A DNA stretch of 64,000 bases from Sipunculus nudus (GCA_026874595.1 CM049321.1:9174979-9238978), one strand, 5' to 3'; shown: positions 45,049 to 58,363, counted from the first letter of the stretch. The notes: a model not told the origin generated them from the sequence alone. Numbers and translations: made by a program.

Positions 45049-47800
45049 ATTTTATATATTCTAGCACCTGAATAGGCGGTGACTCTTATTAAAGGGTTCA
45101 TTTAACCCCATCCCTCTTGTTCCTGATCTTCACTTGCAAAGTAAATCTCAAACAACAGTCATTCAATTCTGGTATTAGCATACAGTGTACTGGCATACAC
45201 TGGCATACAAAAAAATCGTCAGCAAATCCGTGTGAGATCCAGAACAAGGCTTACAGGCCTATAATGCGAGCCTGTGCAATAGAATATTCATCAGGCATAA
45301 TGCTTACATGATAACATGCTTGACCATTATTGGAAAAGTACTTGATTACTTTTCAAATACATGTATGAATGACACGTGCATGTACAAAGCAAGTTTTAAA
45401 ACATTTAGAACCCGAGTACAAGATTATAAGCTCATAAGAAAACACAAAATCGATAAAAAAAAATTTGTTGTGCATGTTTCAATGGTATGCGATGCAGGGA
45501 ATGAATGGAGTACAGGTATGTTACATGACATAAACCTCAAATATGCTAAATAACGGTGTGGTAAACTGCTTTAAAAAAAAATTTCCTCATTACCTGATGA
45601 CCTTTTTTGTGGACAAGTGTTAGCCCCAACACAGAATTTAGCTCAGCTGAATAAAAGTCACCTGAGCTATAGTTTTTTGTCCATTGTCCAAAAATGGGCA
45701 TACTGTTAGATGTCCCCAAAATCTCCCTCAAACCGGAAACTGGGTCATAGCGGTTTCGTTAATTAATTCCTTCGAGAAATAAAGTTAAACCCTCAATTTT
45801 CCATTAAAAACTTATTATTACACTTCAGGCCTACCTAATATCAACCTACCGGTTTTTCTTAATATTTATCATAACTGTTTCCAATATATTTCTATATACG
45901 TGCTAGAAATTCTTTCAGTTATGGGCCCTATAAAATAGCGCACTTTGTAAACTATCAGGAAAGATATTTAGTCACTTAACATAATAATTCTTTTAGCTAG
46001 AGACTCTTTTTTTAGGTCTATAACTTTGTTTAATCAAGATGCAATTGGTTACCCAAAATTAGATATGAATTTTGTAAATGTTTTAAGTTATTAGCTTAAA
46101 AATAAAATCAGTACCTTAAATTTTGCCCACCTGTGACCATGGCATGTTTTCCCCCTTTTATTAGTGTTGATTTCATTTTCACAGCATGTAAACGTAAGTG
46201 TTTATATCTGAAATTTGAAAATAAAAGCAACAAATTTGGGCTAGTTATTGAAATTGTTTAGGCTCTTTTGTATTCACTTGCATGTTCAAGTTGCAGGCAG
46301 GCCACTTCTGTTATATTGAAGGTCAGCTGTGCCAGGGAACTTGATTTGTAACGGTCTCTGGGGGAGATCCCCTACTGTGACAGACGTACAGTTATTCACA
46401 TATCAACCCCATCCCCCACTTCTCCCCACCCACCCCATCCCAAGTGTTATGTAGTAACTGTATTGTTTGCCCTGTGTTTCCTTTATTATAATGCTGTTTC
46501 CACTCCAATATACAAAACTTTTCTTGAACTAGAAAATTTCCAGAGCACTGGATATCCCGCAAAACGGAAATGTGAGAAAATTGTACATACACACAGTCAG
46601 AGAATTGACCAAAAACAAAACAAAAAAAGGTCCGCTTCGTGCAAACTGAATCAGATGCCAATACGGGAAGTGACTTATATGAGAAATGTGTACTTTGCCT
46701 TGTATTCGAATCTAAAACATGACTAAGATACCGCATGTAGGAAAGAAATCACAAAATAAACTACGAATGCACCAAAACCGAATCAAATGAGGATAACAAT
46801 AAAATATACTACCTTGTTTATTAGAAGTGGATTTTAGTAACAATTTGTAAGATACTGCATTGCACAAAAATGTTTGACATGAAGTATAAAAATTCATTTA
46901 AAAAAATTTGAGAAATAGTGTCGCATATAAAATGAAAAAAAATTGTATAAACAATTTCATAAAAAAAAATCCAAAAATCATTCAAGTGTGACCGAAACCT
47001 TATCAGCTCTAGAGACCCATAAGACGCACCTGCTTCCACAATTAGTAGTAGATCAGAGTAAAACTTTTCGAGATATTGCGTCGCATTACAATTGTATATG
47101 GACGGATGCCCCCCCCCCCCCACTCCGCTGAGGCGGGGGATAAATAGTAATTCAAGGGGTAAAAATGTTGTAATAAAAAAATGAGGATCTAATGAACATT
47201 TGTTCATTGTTTTCCTGCCTCAGCAGAATGGGAAATACGAATTTGTTTGCACGTCCTGTTTGTTTATACAGTGGTGTTGTAATTCCCACCACCCCCCCTT
47301 CCCTGCCATTGATTCCTTACATCTGTGCATTGCGACATAAAGTTTTGTTGCAAATGTGTAAATTTTATTATTATCTTTCTTTCAATTAGTATTAGAAAAC
47401 AATAGATATAATTGAAATATATTTTTGCCTCACGAGGATGGGACATTAAGTGATCAGCTCTGTCAATTAATATCCTGTTTGTATATAACTGCTGAACTGT
47501 CAACAATTTATCAAAAAGCCAATCAATGATCATCGGAATAAAATCGATCTAATGTTCACAAACTGCTCACATGCTTCAGTTTCAACATTAGAAAACACAT
47601 GGTCAGGTCACAAAATATAGTTTGCAACAATTTCTTACTCATCAATACAAACCAATTATATATACCAACAATGGTCCAAACTAGCTCTTCCTCTCAGACT
47701 ATCTCCATATGATATTAATTTAGATTTTTACCCTTAAGGTCAACTTCAGCTGAGCAAAGTGACCCATAGGTCCCTTGTTTGAGGATGGCCTGTGGTTACG
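44551..47800. other. no supported gene; (TA)n at 44996-45045
   Basis: A 50-base TA run lies at 44996-45045. The remaining sequence has only short ORFs. GAGCTATAGTTTTTTGTCC with CAGCTGAATAAAAGTCACC near 45645-45685 looks like another relic of a dispersed repeat. Confidence 0.5.
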
Positions 47801-47809
47801 ACTTTGCCT

Positions 47810-49057
47810 AGCTAACGGGCAGACGGACGCACAGACGGGTGGATAATGGACAAAGGTTGATCGTTATAGCTCAGCATTAATAAAATTCATCCGAGCTAAA
47901 AATCAAGTAAACTAAAATTTAGATCAAAGGTTCACATACCAGTGACAATATTTACTCAATGTTTAATATTAATTTTTCATTTATTATTTTATATTGGTTT
48001 ACAAAAATGCACACATATACATACTCACAGCGGAATGGAAAGATGGTTTCGGTACACAGTTTAAATACAGATCTTTTGAGGATATTTCTATTTACAAAGC
48101 CATTCACATTCTAAATGTCCTCGAGGCGTATGATCCCAGGGTTTCCTGTTACAATTTACAAGAAAAAAAATATTTTCCAAAAAATGCGCTAAAACAACAT
48201 TTTTATGCGGTTAAGCTAATTAAATTTATTAGTAAATACAAGATATTAATTTTTGCAGTACGGTTTCAATGCAAATGTTTCCAGATAATATTTCTGTCGA
48301 ACACCACCAGGCGGTGCTGCATGGTACCAACGAATTTCACGTGACTGTTGCCGCACTTTCCATTCTGTAGAAGACAGAAATACCAGATTTATCAGAGCAG
48401 GACTTCCACTTTTCTTTTAACACATGCAAGTCAGAGAATTTCGAAATGAAAGTTTTAGTACATTAATATTCATATTTTTAAAACATGATCAGAAGCCCAA
48501 TGAGTCCTAAAATGTACACATTGGTATATTTTTAAAAGCTGTCTGTCGACAATAGACAGTATTTATTAAATAATGATGATTTGACATAATGCAGTAATGC
48601 GAGTTTAATATAGGGGTTGCCATTGTTTGGTAAGCTAAGTTGTCTGTATTGCAGCAGGATTGTCATCAGAAAGAGAATGGGTCTTTTGCCTTTATACTTA
48701 CAAGTAACACACATGTTGAAAAACAGCGGATTAATTTTGTATATGGTTGTTAAGACTGTTTAATCTCCTTCAACATTAACGGTAATTTTTTTTTGCAATA
48801 TTAAGCCAAATTTGTATGTGTGTGTGGAGGATCAAATTTTGTAAGATATTTTAACCTCTAAAACAGCTTGAAACAGTTTGATTCCTCTATATATAAGCTG
48901 TGGCGTCATGCCATAGAGCATTCTAGCAGCTGTTTAATGGAGAAAGCCAATATATATATATATATCCCGAAGAGCTCCTCCGCAACGTCTGAACCTGAAA
49001 TAAAATAAAATGTAGTTTCGGATTGTCATAGGGGTGTTTCTGTGTATCTAGATGTTT

Positions 49058-49120
<63 letters not shown>

Positions 49121-51735
49121 TTTATATATTCATGAAAATTTAAAATTATGTAACGTTTTTATTTTTTAGAAAAAAATGAAAATTTAGAATATGTAAAATG
49201 GTTTCGATTATAGCAAAAGAAAGCCGAGTGATAGATTTTAAATGCATGGTTAAATATCTCCATGTTCTTACTTATCTCATGATATATTCAAAAATAATAT
49301 CCCAGGAGCAGAATTTATCAGCCTTTAACGTACTGCAAATTAAAATAGTGATATAATTTGATATAAACATGTCCCCTTGTTTCATGTTTTGAAATTTTTT
49401 TGGTTCCATAATTTTTACAGACAGATATAAAGTGACTGAGGATGAAACAAAATAACGCGGTCATCAATGTTGTATCTGCTTAATTAACATGTGATTAATG
49501 TTTGCCTTTCCAAGCAATGATTAACAAAAACATATTTCAATTTAGCGTGAAAGATTATAGCATCGTCCAATTCCATCTTTTTTAGTTGAGTTTTCCAAAT
49601 ATTCCGTGGAAATGAGGATGAGGATCGTCATTCTATCTATATTATATTTCCTTTCAATCATAAGAGATTATTTTGAGATGGGTCTATCGTCAAATGTCTG
49701 AAATTACACCAATGTATCCAGCAAGCGGAGAGGCCCAGGTCTTGATTTGCGAAATTGCGCGGTACATTCTTGACTATGTTTAGCACCACCAATCGCACCA
49801 GGTGCAAGTTTATTCAAATTTGTGTATAGTAGAAAGCATACAATGTTAAAACAAAACATTGTCAGGTACAGTAACAGTGGAACAAATATTCACTCAGTTT
49901 ATTTGAGACATTTAAGATTTGCACAATTTTTCTCATATCAATAAAGTCAAGGACAGGGTCATAGGGGACTCTTAAATTCTATGCATGCCACACATACCAG
50001 AGGCCAAAGCGAGGCCAATTGGGAATAACAAAGACACGTGCTCACTTGTCACAGCAGTAACACATGTGCTGATACAGTTTAGCTCAGCAAGGCAGGTCGT
50101 GTCACAGCCTATTCTGTTCCTTCATCCTACTCATTTACTAATTGGACATCAGATTTGATTTTTCATTAGTTTTCATAAGTGATCCATGTAGAAAGAAACA
50201 GTGGAAATAACTAATTAATTCATACATCTGGACGAGGGACTCTTTGTGATTGTGTGTTCATATGTTCCTGGTTTGGTCTGCTGTTTGTTATATTTGTTCA
50301 TAGAAATAAGTAAATGAACAACCATTTTAGAACAATGATTTTTAATGATCTGTATCAATTCATAAAGGCACATATTAAAATATCATTTTTACATAGTCCA
50401 TGCCCTCATTTGGTTTTGCCTTAACTTTATTATGTACGTGTCAAGATATTTTAAAATACTGTGCTGTTTCACAAAATCTGTGTCCATACACATGCATAAA
50501 TTGTACTTTATTAAAATAAATAAATAACATAAATAAATAATGACAGAAGAGTACCAACATATTTAACTTGATGGTGACATTTAGCAAAGATCTGCATATA
50601 GTTTTTACCAGCCAAGCATTGATCCCCTTACTGGTTTATAGATAATAGATACATTGGTATGTCTCAATTGGTTGAAGGGGCTTACATTTAATATTACCAA
50701 AACTTAATGTCATCATTTTCTCATTTTTACTTGAGGCCCTCTAAGATGGCATCTGTGGATAGCTTTAAGGCCCTTAAATTACATGATTGCGAAACAATTA
50801 TAGATATATCCCCACATGACCAGCCCAGACCCACTGCAATTTAAAGAATATTTAACTCATGCAATTCTTGTGTCACCGTTGCCATTGTTTGTCAATGCAG
50901 TTTATGTCACAAAGCTGTAGGACACGCCGTCAGCATATATAACTCTTTTAAAAAGAATTTTTGAAGGAACTAACCTGAGTTAAAAGGTGTGGAGCTGGTG
51001 AAGTGTTGAGCATTAATTAAAATGAATATATTATTCCATAATTCATACCTTACATATTTTTATATTTTTTTTCTCAAATTATGTAAAGTCTTGCGGGAAA
51101 AAGGTATCATTTATAAAATTCTGTTTCTGCCCATGCACTAATATAATCCTTGCCATGCCCAGGAACTCACCATATCACTATCTAATGAGGAGCGATATAT
51201 TTTTTTAAATGACCTGTGACATAGTGTTTCACTTGACAGCTATGTGTTGGTTATGCCACTAAAAATACAGTGTATTTTCTATTGGTGCCAGATACAGCAT
51301 ACCTACATCTATATTTTTAATAGGCTTGTGAATAGAAAACATTTCATAATTTCATTTCAGAACACTTTTAACAATCACATAGGCAGACATGTTTCATTTA
51401 TGCTTTATTAGTCTTTATTAAGTTAATGACTTCATAATGGCAGTATAAGCAGCGTACTGCCGAAAGTGTTTTGGTGTGTGTGTCTCTCGGTGCCTACTGT
51501 ACATGAAACAAGAAACTTAGTATTAATGTACACAATCAGAGGAACCATGCACAGACCACCTCATTCTGTGCCGTCTGGAATGTGTATCAGTCAGCACCTG
51601 TGCCCGACACTTGTATATCTTGATATTTTAATTGACCTCGGGCAATTAATGGCATCCTGTGGTTTGATTCATAGCTAAAATAGACCGTAGAGCCAAGTAG
51701 ATGTGAGCCCAAGGGTCTTTAACTTTATTATGTTA
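47810..51735. other. no confident gene; repeat relics and TA runs
   Basis: A repeat relic lies at about 47818-47900 and TA runs at about 48950-48965 and 49060-49120. Two short minus-strand segments have exon-like ends: about 48360-48325 (acceptor TCTTCTACAG) and about 48161-48127 (acceptor AATTGTAACAG). They would join as NGKCGNSHVKFVGNPG and so on, but nothing upstream supports a gene. Confidence 0.35.
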
Positions 51736-51739
51736 AGAG

Positions 51740-51913
51740 TCACTGGAAAGTACCTCCCTTACAGGTCGGGTTCACATTGTGCTCATAGCAGCAGATTCCT
51801 TTGGATTTACACTTCTTTCCAGATGCTTTTAAGAAAATTTGTTTGTAAGCATCCAAAAATTTGAAGTGGATAAATGGAACAACTGACAGGTCTGTGTTGC
51901 TGTACATAGCCAT
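51740..51913 (-). CDS. small Cys-rich ORF, 57 codons
   Basis: The reading runs from ATG at 51913 (context CTCACCATGG, a good eukaryotic start context) to TGA at 51742-51740. The product has a hydrophobic-aromatic middle (VVPFIHFKFLDAYKQIFL) and then SGKKCKSKGICCYEHNVNPTC, four Cys spaced C-x6-CC-x9-C. It could be a small secreted or effector-type protein, an exon fragment, or chance. There is no obvious signal peptide. The stop lies inside a TAAGGGAGGTACTTTCCAGT-like segment that resembles common repeat sequence, which lowers confidence. Confidence 0.25.
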   Translation of the reverse strand: MAMYSNTDLSVVPFIHFKFLDAYKQIFLKASGKKCKSKGICCYEHNVNPTCKGGTFQ

Positions 51914-52925
51914 GGTGAGTGAGCACGTGCTCCCTGTTATTCCCAGTAAGCCTCGCTTTCGCTAGCTGATTAATTATTCATGAGGAATATTAAGAATCCC
52001 CTATGGCACAAAAGATAAAAATGGAGAGCATGCCAGGCACCAGAAAATCAACAAGAGTAGAAGTTATGGCCATTTATTTATAAAAGTATTCCTACAACTT
52101 TCATTTTGCTCAAGATAAGAATTTTTATCCATTTCTTATCAAATCCGTTTCAGTATAGCTCCTTTTTTTCCTCAACGCTTTTTGCCAAGGTGATACCTTT
52201 AACTTTAATCTCATTTCAATTAAGTATCCAGAACAAACCTGTTTGATGATGTCATACGTACAGCTCTGGTGGCGCACGATTAAGGTCAGGCCGAGCTATA
52301 TCGGCTTTAATTGTGATTCTGTGTGTGTTTACGCTGGAATGAAAAAGACTATATAATAAAATGAAGATCTCTCACTCTCAGGACGTTTGATAAAACATGC
52401 TTCAAACATTAGTTTCACAGTGAAACAATTTTTCAGCTAATTCACAATATAATTGTGTGCTTTGATTAAAACAAAACCTTCTGGTGATCCAGATTACCTC
52501 CAACATTCATTGGATTATTCCTTGGATGTAGCTTTAACCCTCCATAATTGCTTATGTTATTTGCAAATAAATATCAGATGAATATGAAAATTAGATATAA
52601 CTCCTTGAGTGGAATAATATTATTTTACATATTGAAGCAGGAAGAATGAAAAGAGTGATACATTTATAGATACAGGCCGGTACAATAAACTGAGAATGTC
52701 TAAATGAAAACATGAACGTCATGTAAATGACGGGGGCATATCAGGACAACATAGGGAAAAGGAGGGGTCCAACCCCGGAGGACTAATTATAATAATTAAT
52801 CAATAATAAATTTATATTATAAAGCTTATAATTAATTTGCTCTGAACGCTTTACACTTTAACCATTTGCGCTTTAAATCTAAAAAGATAAAAATATAAAA
52901 ATATATAAGAGATACCAATATAAAG
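51914..52925. other. no supported gene
   Basis: Nothing seen beyond AT-rich sequence. Confidence 0.5.
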
Positions 52926-52929
52926 ATTC

Positions 52930-53730
52930 ATTCAGTAGCACGTTGTCATGCTTGTGTTACGGAAATAATATTGTAACATTTTTGAAAATATGGCACAAAA
53001 AAGGTAAGTCTAAATTTTTATTTGACACCATCAGAGGCAGTGACGATCTTAAGACGCGAGGTAGTTTGTTCCATATTATTGGACCAGCCACACTGAATGC
53101 CCGTGTTTGTAGCAGGCAGGAAGTGGTGAATGGCACAGTGAGAAAGTCCTGATCAACAGATCTGAATAACCTAGATATAAACTAAGGCTGTAACAATTCC
53201 TAAAGGTAAACTGGTGCTTTGTTGTTAACAGACTTAAAAATAAAAAAAAAACAACTAAATTCTTGAATTCAAAACGTTCCTACACGGGCAGCCAGTGTAA
53301 AGAATACAAGACAGGAGTAATGCGGTCTTACTTTGCATAACCAGAAATGATCCTGGCTGCTGGATTTTGGACGGACCGGAGTCTGCTGAAATGCGTTGAT
53401 GATACGCCGCACAACAAAGAAGTACAATGGTCTATATATCGTGGTTATAACTGAATGGACTATACCTTTTAATGATTCCCTGTCAAGAAACCATCTCAGT
53501 TGTTCGATGTTCGAATGTAAGAAGTCTCCCTTACACACTGACGAAAGGCGAGCCTTCATTGAAACATGAGATTTTATCGGGACTCCTAGGTTCTTTGCAT
53601 TTGATGTCGGTTTGATAGTATTACTGCCAATGAAGAGAGACAGAGATGTTATTTTGTTGGCCAGTTGTTTTGATGAAATAACCAAAAACTCAGTTTTATC
53701 GCCATTCAATTTAAGGTGATGTTTTGCCAT
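52930..53730 (-). mobile_element. non-LTR retrotransposon remnant, 3' part of reverse transcriptase ORF
   Basis: On the minus strand, MAKHHLKLNGDKTEFLVIS opens a 153-codon frame with AKNLGV, matching the segment just after the catalytic core of CR1-, Rex- or Jockey-like elements. After a frameshift, LHWLPV.ERFEFK and later RAFSVAGP.IWN.LP, the usual C-terminal block, are readable down to about 52950. It is a different family from the LINE at 25-32 kb, which lies on the other strand. The upstream catalytic part is missing, as in 5'-truncated insertions. Confidence 0.78.
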
Positions 53731-53744
53731 CCATTTCTCGACTG

Positions 53745-54735
53745 ATGATATAAAGTACCGTAAAGGTTGAAGCAGGAGTCGCGACTTGTATTAGGAAATC
53801 GAATTCTAAAAACCAGAATTTTCTGGCAAAGTCGGGGTGCGACTTATTATATGTACTTATCACGTCAAAGTCCGGGTACCTGGAACATTGCAAGATGAGC
53901 GATATTCGGGGATATTCTTTCACCAGGGCTTTGCCAAACGTCTTATTCATGTAAATTACGGATATTATCCATTCTATCGCAAAATTTCCTTCGAATTTGA
54001 TCAATGAAGATAACATTTTTATCATAATCTATATTACCAAGTGCCAAATATTCTCTGTTCCCATTGTACCGGAACTGATAACAAATGACAGTCGAGAACC
54101 CATCATTTATTATGCACCAATCCTTGGTGAGCGGGTTTGCACAAAATGGCTAGAATCACTTTACCCCTATGTCTGTATAAAAAAATATGTAAAATTAATT
54201 TTTCAATATGACAAAAATTTAAATAAAATCAGGTAATAATACGATGTTTATTTGCATATATTTTATTTAATAAACGAAATATTTTAAATTATGTAGATTT
54301 TTATACTCTGCTAATCATTATATTTGTATAACTTACTTGCATAGATTCCAGTCAAAAATTTATTTTAATATTATTGTGATAAATGATTATTTACTGATTT
54401 ATAACTTACCGTGATGGAAATAAAGATATTTTTTAAATAATTATTTATTCCAGAAAAGAAGATTCTATTTAACAACACATGAATATATAGATAAGCAGAC
54501 ACGAAGACATGGTGCACAAAAATAAGCATTTTATTAACCTGAATACATATGTTAATCAAATGCAGAGAGAGCGAGAGTGAGAGAGCGAGAGTGAGACAGA
54601 GAGAATATATACATTTTATATACAAATATTTACACATATTAACATAAACAAATTGTTGTGTTTAACACAGAAATAACTCTAGCCAAGATTTACAACAGTA
54701 TGCCCAATATACAACAGTTCATGCAAGATGCAAAC
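53745..54735. other. no supported gene; GA-rich tract
   Basis: A GAGA/GCGAGAGTGAGA tract lies at about 54563-54604. Sequence at 53756-53860 (GGAGTCGCGACTT and TCGGGGTGCGACTTATTATA) resembles the outer part of pogo-type elements and could be one flank of the transposase remnant at 54.7-56.1 kb. Confidence 0.4.
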
Positions 54736-54740
54736 CCCTT

Positions 54741-56092
54741 TTATAGCAGCTGACGCAGGTGTGCACATTCACTAAAACCCTTCAAATCTTTTTTAGAGGT
54801 ATCGTCATATATACAATCAGGACTGTCACCTTCGATGTCACTTTTGTCAAATAGCTCATCAAACAGGGCATCATCCCTGGTGCCATCGAGCGCGTTGCTG
54901 ATAAAGCACTTCAGAAAGCCGGACGGACAGTATCCTCTGACACTTGTTCCCATGCTGTGCGGGTCCACGTAGAAACATGCTCCTTCGTAAGTAGTCGCCG
55001 TTTCCCGCATTTGTTGCACTCCGCTTTTCCATACATCAGCCACTGATTCCACTACCGCTTCATGTTGTCCTTCATCGGTTTAATTACTGCCACGTCAAGG
55101 GCTGCAGTACTGAGGCAAATCCACCAGGAATCACAGCGACTTCGATGAGGCGGCTCTTCAATTCATCCCGGACAATCTCAGTCAGGTACATCCTGCAGTA
55201 ATACCACACTAGAAGTCGACGCGCAGAGTTCCTTCCATACGCTTAGGGAAGGTGGCGCGATTCGACGCGATACAACCGTTCTCGTCAATATATCTTATTC
55301 TATTGGAATGCAATATGGATTCCACGTAACTTGATTTTCAGGTCCCATACTTCTTTGAACATTAACCAGGGTTTGCTCTGGCGACGACAGTGAGCACTGC
55401 AGTAAACCCATGCTTCTCCTATCCGGTTGATTTGACGTGGACACTCTGCGCCACAATCACGTCAAATGTTTTCTGCCCAGGCATATCAAATCTGAATGGA
55501 GTCTCGTCAGTGTTTAATAAGTCGATCAAGTTATACTGATGCCTTGTCGGCATATCGATATCGAACTTATGAAAGTTCACGATCTTTTATTCGGCATTAT
55601 CTGGAAGCTGACCAATAGAAGTGCGCTGGCGAGTCGACAGGCCGTGGCGTGCTTTGAAGGACCGCAACTATCCTGCACAGGCCTTGAACGAAATTTTAGT
55701 CGAATCGCGTCGTGCCTGGAGCATCAGGTCCTTCCCAGTTATAGCTATCCCGTCTTTACGAGCCTCAGTCAGCCAGGATATGAGTGATGCCTCAAGGTCC
55801 TGGTCCTGCACTTGCCGCACACCACCTTTCAGATGTTTGGCACTGCGGTCCAATGACTTAGTACTTACTTCTGTTTCCGCCAGCATCGAACTTGCCGCTC
55901 ATTTACCCCGAAGTAGTCAGCTGTCTGTCTGTTACTTCCTGAATCCAGGGCATGGGCCACGACGCCAAGTTTGAAGGCAACATCATATGCCCTGACTTCC
56001 TTTTGGTCCCACCCATGTCTCTTTTGAAACAAGAGTATTCGAGTGTAAATTTTTGCAGCGGTGTTATTCGTATGTCGATGATTGTAATTCAA
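54741..56092 (-). pseudogene. pogo-like transposase, broken
   Basis: Read on the minus strand in several frames. First an N-terminal helix-turn-helix: AYDVAFKLGVVAHAL, then TADYFGVNERQVRCWRKQK. Then a CENP-B-type DNA-binding region: LEASLISWLTEARKDGIAIT and F.ARHGLSTRQRTS. Then the catalytic start NTDETPFRFDMPGQKT, where the Asp of TDET is the first DDE acidic residue of the pogo/Tigger family. Finally a 104-codon C-terminal stretch with FDELFDKSDIEGDSPD. At least three frameshifts or stops interrupt it, so the enzyme is dead. The strand and order agree throughout. Confidence 0.82.
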
Positions 56093-56161
56093 AGAGTCAA
56101 GTGACCATAGACGGTTAGTGCAAAGCTTATATAGATGTCATGTACACACAGAAAGTATCAT

Positions 56162-56480
56162 ACCTTCAAGACAGAGCAGTTCGTTTCAGCTCAACACAAG
56201 ACTCGCCACTGGTAATCAAAGTATTTGGTTTGTCCCTTTAATGACTTTGTTCTTTACTTTTATGCTTCTTTTTTGTACACTGGTGTTCCTGGCCAATGTA
56301 AATCACCTGTAAAGCCCCAACACACAAGCAGCCACTGACCATGACATTAATTATCAGCTCTAAATGAGTAAACAAATCCGATGATAAACTGTTTTTACTT
56401 AAATGTAAATCCGAAACAATAATTCCAAACATACATATACAATTATAATACGTGACATTTAAACGGACTTGACAGTAATG
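56162..56480. repeat. direct repeat, copy A
   Basis: Shares with 57045-57299 the blocks CACAAGACTCGCCAC, GGTAATCAAAGTAT, GGTGTTCCTGGCCAA, CACACAAGCAGCCACTGACC, and TGACATTTAAA with GGACTTGA. Identity is about 85% by eye, with about 60 extra bases in this copy. Confidence 0.85.
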
Positions 56481-57044
56481 ACAATTTTTAACAATAATAT
56501 ATATTATATAAATGTATTATTTATAATATATATTATCCATATAATTACAGTATGTGACATAAGGCGTGACATTTAAGTTTACATTGTCTTCATATACAGA
56601 AAAAGATGTGAAAGCGTTATGAGTTTAATGTCTCTCCAAGGAGGAGATATACATATATATATACACATAAATAAACATGACTAATAAAATACAGAAGTAA
56701 AATAAAGTATATAACCTTGAATATGGCATAATTTAATGCGTTTCATATATCCCGGTATTATTTTACACGTCCCTAATAAACCCCACATACTTGGCGTGTT
56801 TTCGTGAAACCTACGAGTGGTCGACTCTCCTGTGATATACATAATATAGACCCGTAACACTGACAAATATTTAATGGCACATATATTCATAAAACAAGAT
56901 TTATAACTCAGAGCGGATGAAAAAGACGGATAAAATTAACATGGAGATTAATTTTTATTATTATTATTTATCTTATTACAACGTAACCTGGGTGATTGGT
57001 CAAGCATTAAGATTAACTTGTTTGCACAAAAAGTGTATTAATCA

Positions 57045-57299
57045 CACCTTCATGACAGAGGAGTTCAATACAGCTTAACACAAGACTCGCCACCGGTAAT
57101 CAAAGTATCTGGTTTGCCCCTTTGATGACTTTTTTGTTACTTTGATGCTGATTATTGTACATAGGTGTTCCTGGCCAAGGTAACTCACCTGTGAAGCCCC
57201 CACACACAAGCAGCCACTGACCAAATTAATTAATTAAATAACTCCATATATACATATATTATTATAATACATGACATTTAAATGGACTTGATAGTAATG
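57045..57299. repeat. direct repeat, copy B
   Basis: Second copy of 56162-56480 in the same orientation, about 880 bases away and lacking an internal segment of about 60 bases. The pair lies between the pogo-like remnant and the LTR element, with AT-rich sequence between copies. Confidence 0.85.
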
Positions 57300-57736
57300 A
57301 GAATATATTACAAAATTAACGCATTAATGAACAAAATAACGTTCCTGATTTTTAGTATAACTTAAACAAATGGGTTTGCTATATGCAAAAGAAACATTAA
57401 ACACAGTTATCTAAAGATATACACACACAAGTCCGTGCTCAACCACCACACACACAAGTCCGTGCTCAACCACCATCCTTGACGTTGACGGACACCTTCA
57501 CATAGATCGACTTAATGACACGGCAAGTATATATATACCAGTGTTTAATTTCAAATCAGACAACAGACACAGCAAACCAAATTTTAATGGAAATCTACTG
57601 AGGTGTATATATTAACATGCACTATATATATATATATATGTAACGATCCAGCTCCGATGCGGGGCTCAGACCGATGTTGCAGGAAATCATCGTCACCGAT
57701 CGCGACCAATCTCCGAACAAACAAGGACAAATGACG

Positions 57737-57794
57737 ACCTGATGATAAAAATGGACCAGTGTAGTGAAACGTGTGGTTTCCACAAAGTCCTATG
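57737..57794. repeat. 58 bp duplication inside the LTR, copy 1
   Basis: ACCTGATGATAAAAATGGAC through to AAGTCCTATG, matched at 58038-58095 with four substitutions, three of which are CpG versus TpG/CpA-type changes or simple transitions. Confidence 0.9.
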
Positions 57795-58037
57795 GTAGAG
57801 TCTTTACAGTTTACCTGATGAATATTTTACATATAAGCGATACAGAGTTAAAACACAGAAACACATAGAAGACAGCTTAAACCTTCCAACGAAGGCATTA
57901 TGTAGCATTTTGTACCAAACACTAAAATATGACTTTGCGAGTCTTAAGACCTGTTACTGGGTGAAATACAGGAAGAAAAGGGAACGAATGACTGAAATAA
58001 TCAAGGCAACTGTAAGGAACTAAAGAAACAATTTCTC

Positions 58038-58095
58038 ACCTGATGATAAAAATAGACCAGTGCAGCGAAACGTGTGGTTTCCACGAAGTCCTATG
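58038..58095. repeat. 58 bp duplication inside the LTR, copy 2
   Basis: Second copy, 301 bases from the first. It keeps GCAGCGAAACGTG where copy 1 reads GTAGTGAAACGTG. Confidence 0.9.
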
Positions 58096-58363
58096 ACAGA
58101 GTGACGGCTGAACGGACCTCTGGTCCGGGGTTTCCGCAACTCTGCACACTGTCAAGTGTTAGTTTGTTTGTTAATAAGGCTTATTTAAATAACATAGGCC
58201 GGACTTGGCAACAAATAAGCGGGTCGTTGACGACCCAGTGCATTTTGGTCTTGTGTTTAAACAACTTATTTTGAACAAAACACCATCCTGGCGGTCTTTT
58301 CCTGAGGATGCAAGAAACACACTGTTTTTTGTCCGGCGATGTAAGAAACAAATACCCGTTACA

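Larger units (their letters stand above)
57639..58363 (-). repeat. 3' LTR of a Ty3-type retrotransposon
   Basis: On the minus strand the segment begins TGTAACGGG and ends CGTTACA, giving TG...CA ends with a 7-base terminal inverted match (TGTAACG/CGTTACA). It is immediately preceded by a purine tract GGGGGAGAG. The 725-base length and the position just downstream of the pol end fit a long terminal repeat. A matching 5' LTR was not seen above 60 kb. It contains an internal direct duplication of 58 bases. Confidence 0.72.

Noticed and set aside
48127-48360. Two-exon reading NGKCGNSHVKFVGNPG and following
   Set aside because: Splice-like ends exist, but several frames fit equally and no upstream exon was found.
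52943-53152. Plus-strand ORF of 69 codons
   Set aside because: It is the antisense of the C-terminal block (RAFSVAGP...) of the minus-strand LINE remnant.
57737-58095. Hammerhead-ribozyme-like CTGATGA...GAAAC in the LTR duplication
   Set aside because: The core words are present, but stem II between them and stem I outside them do not pair. Only part of stem III forms.
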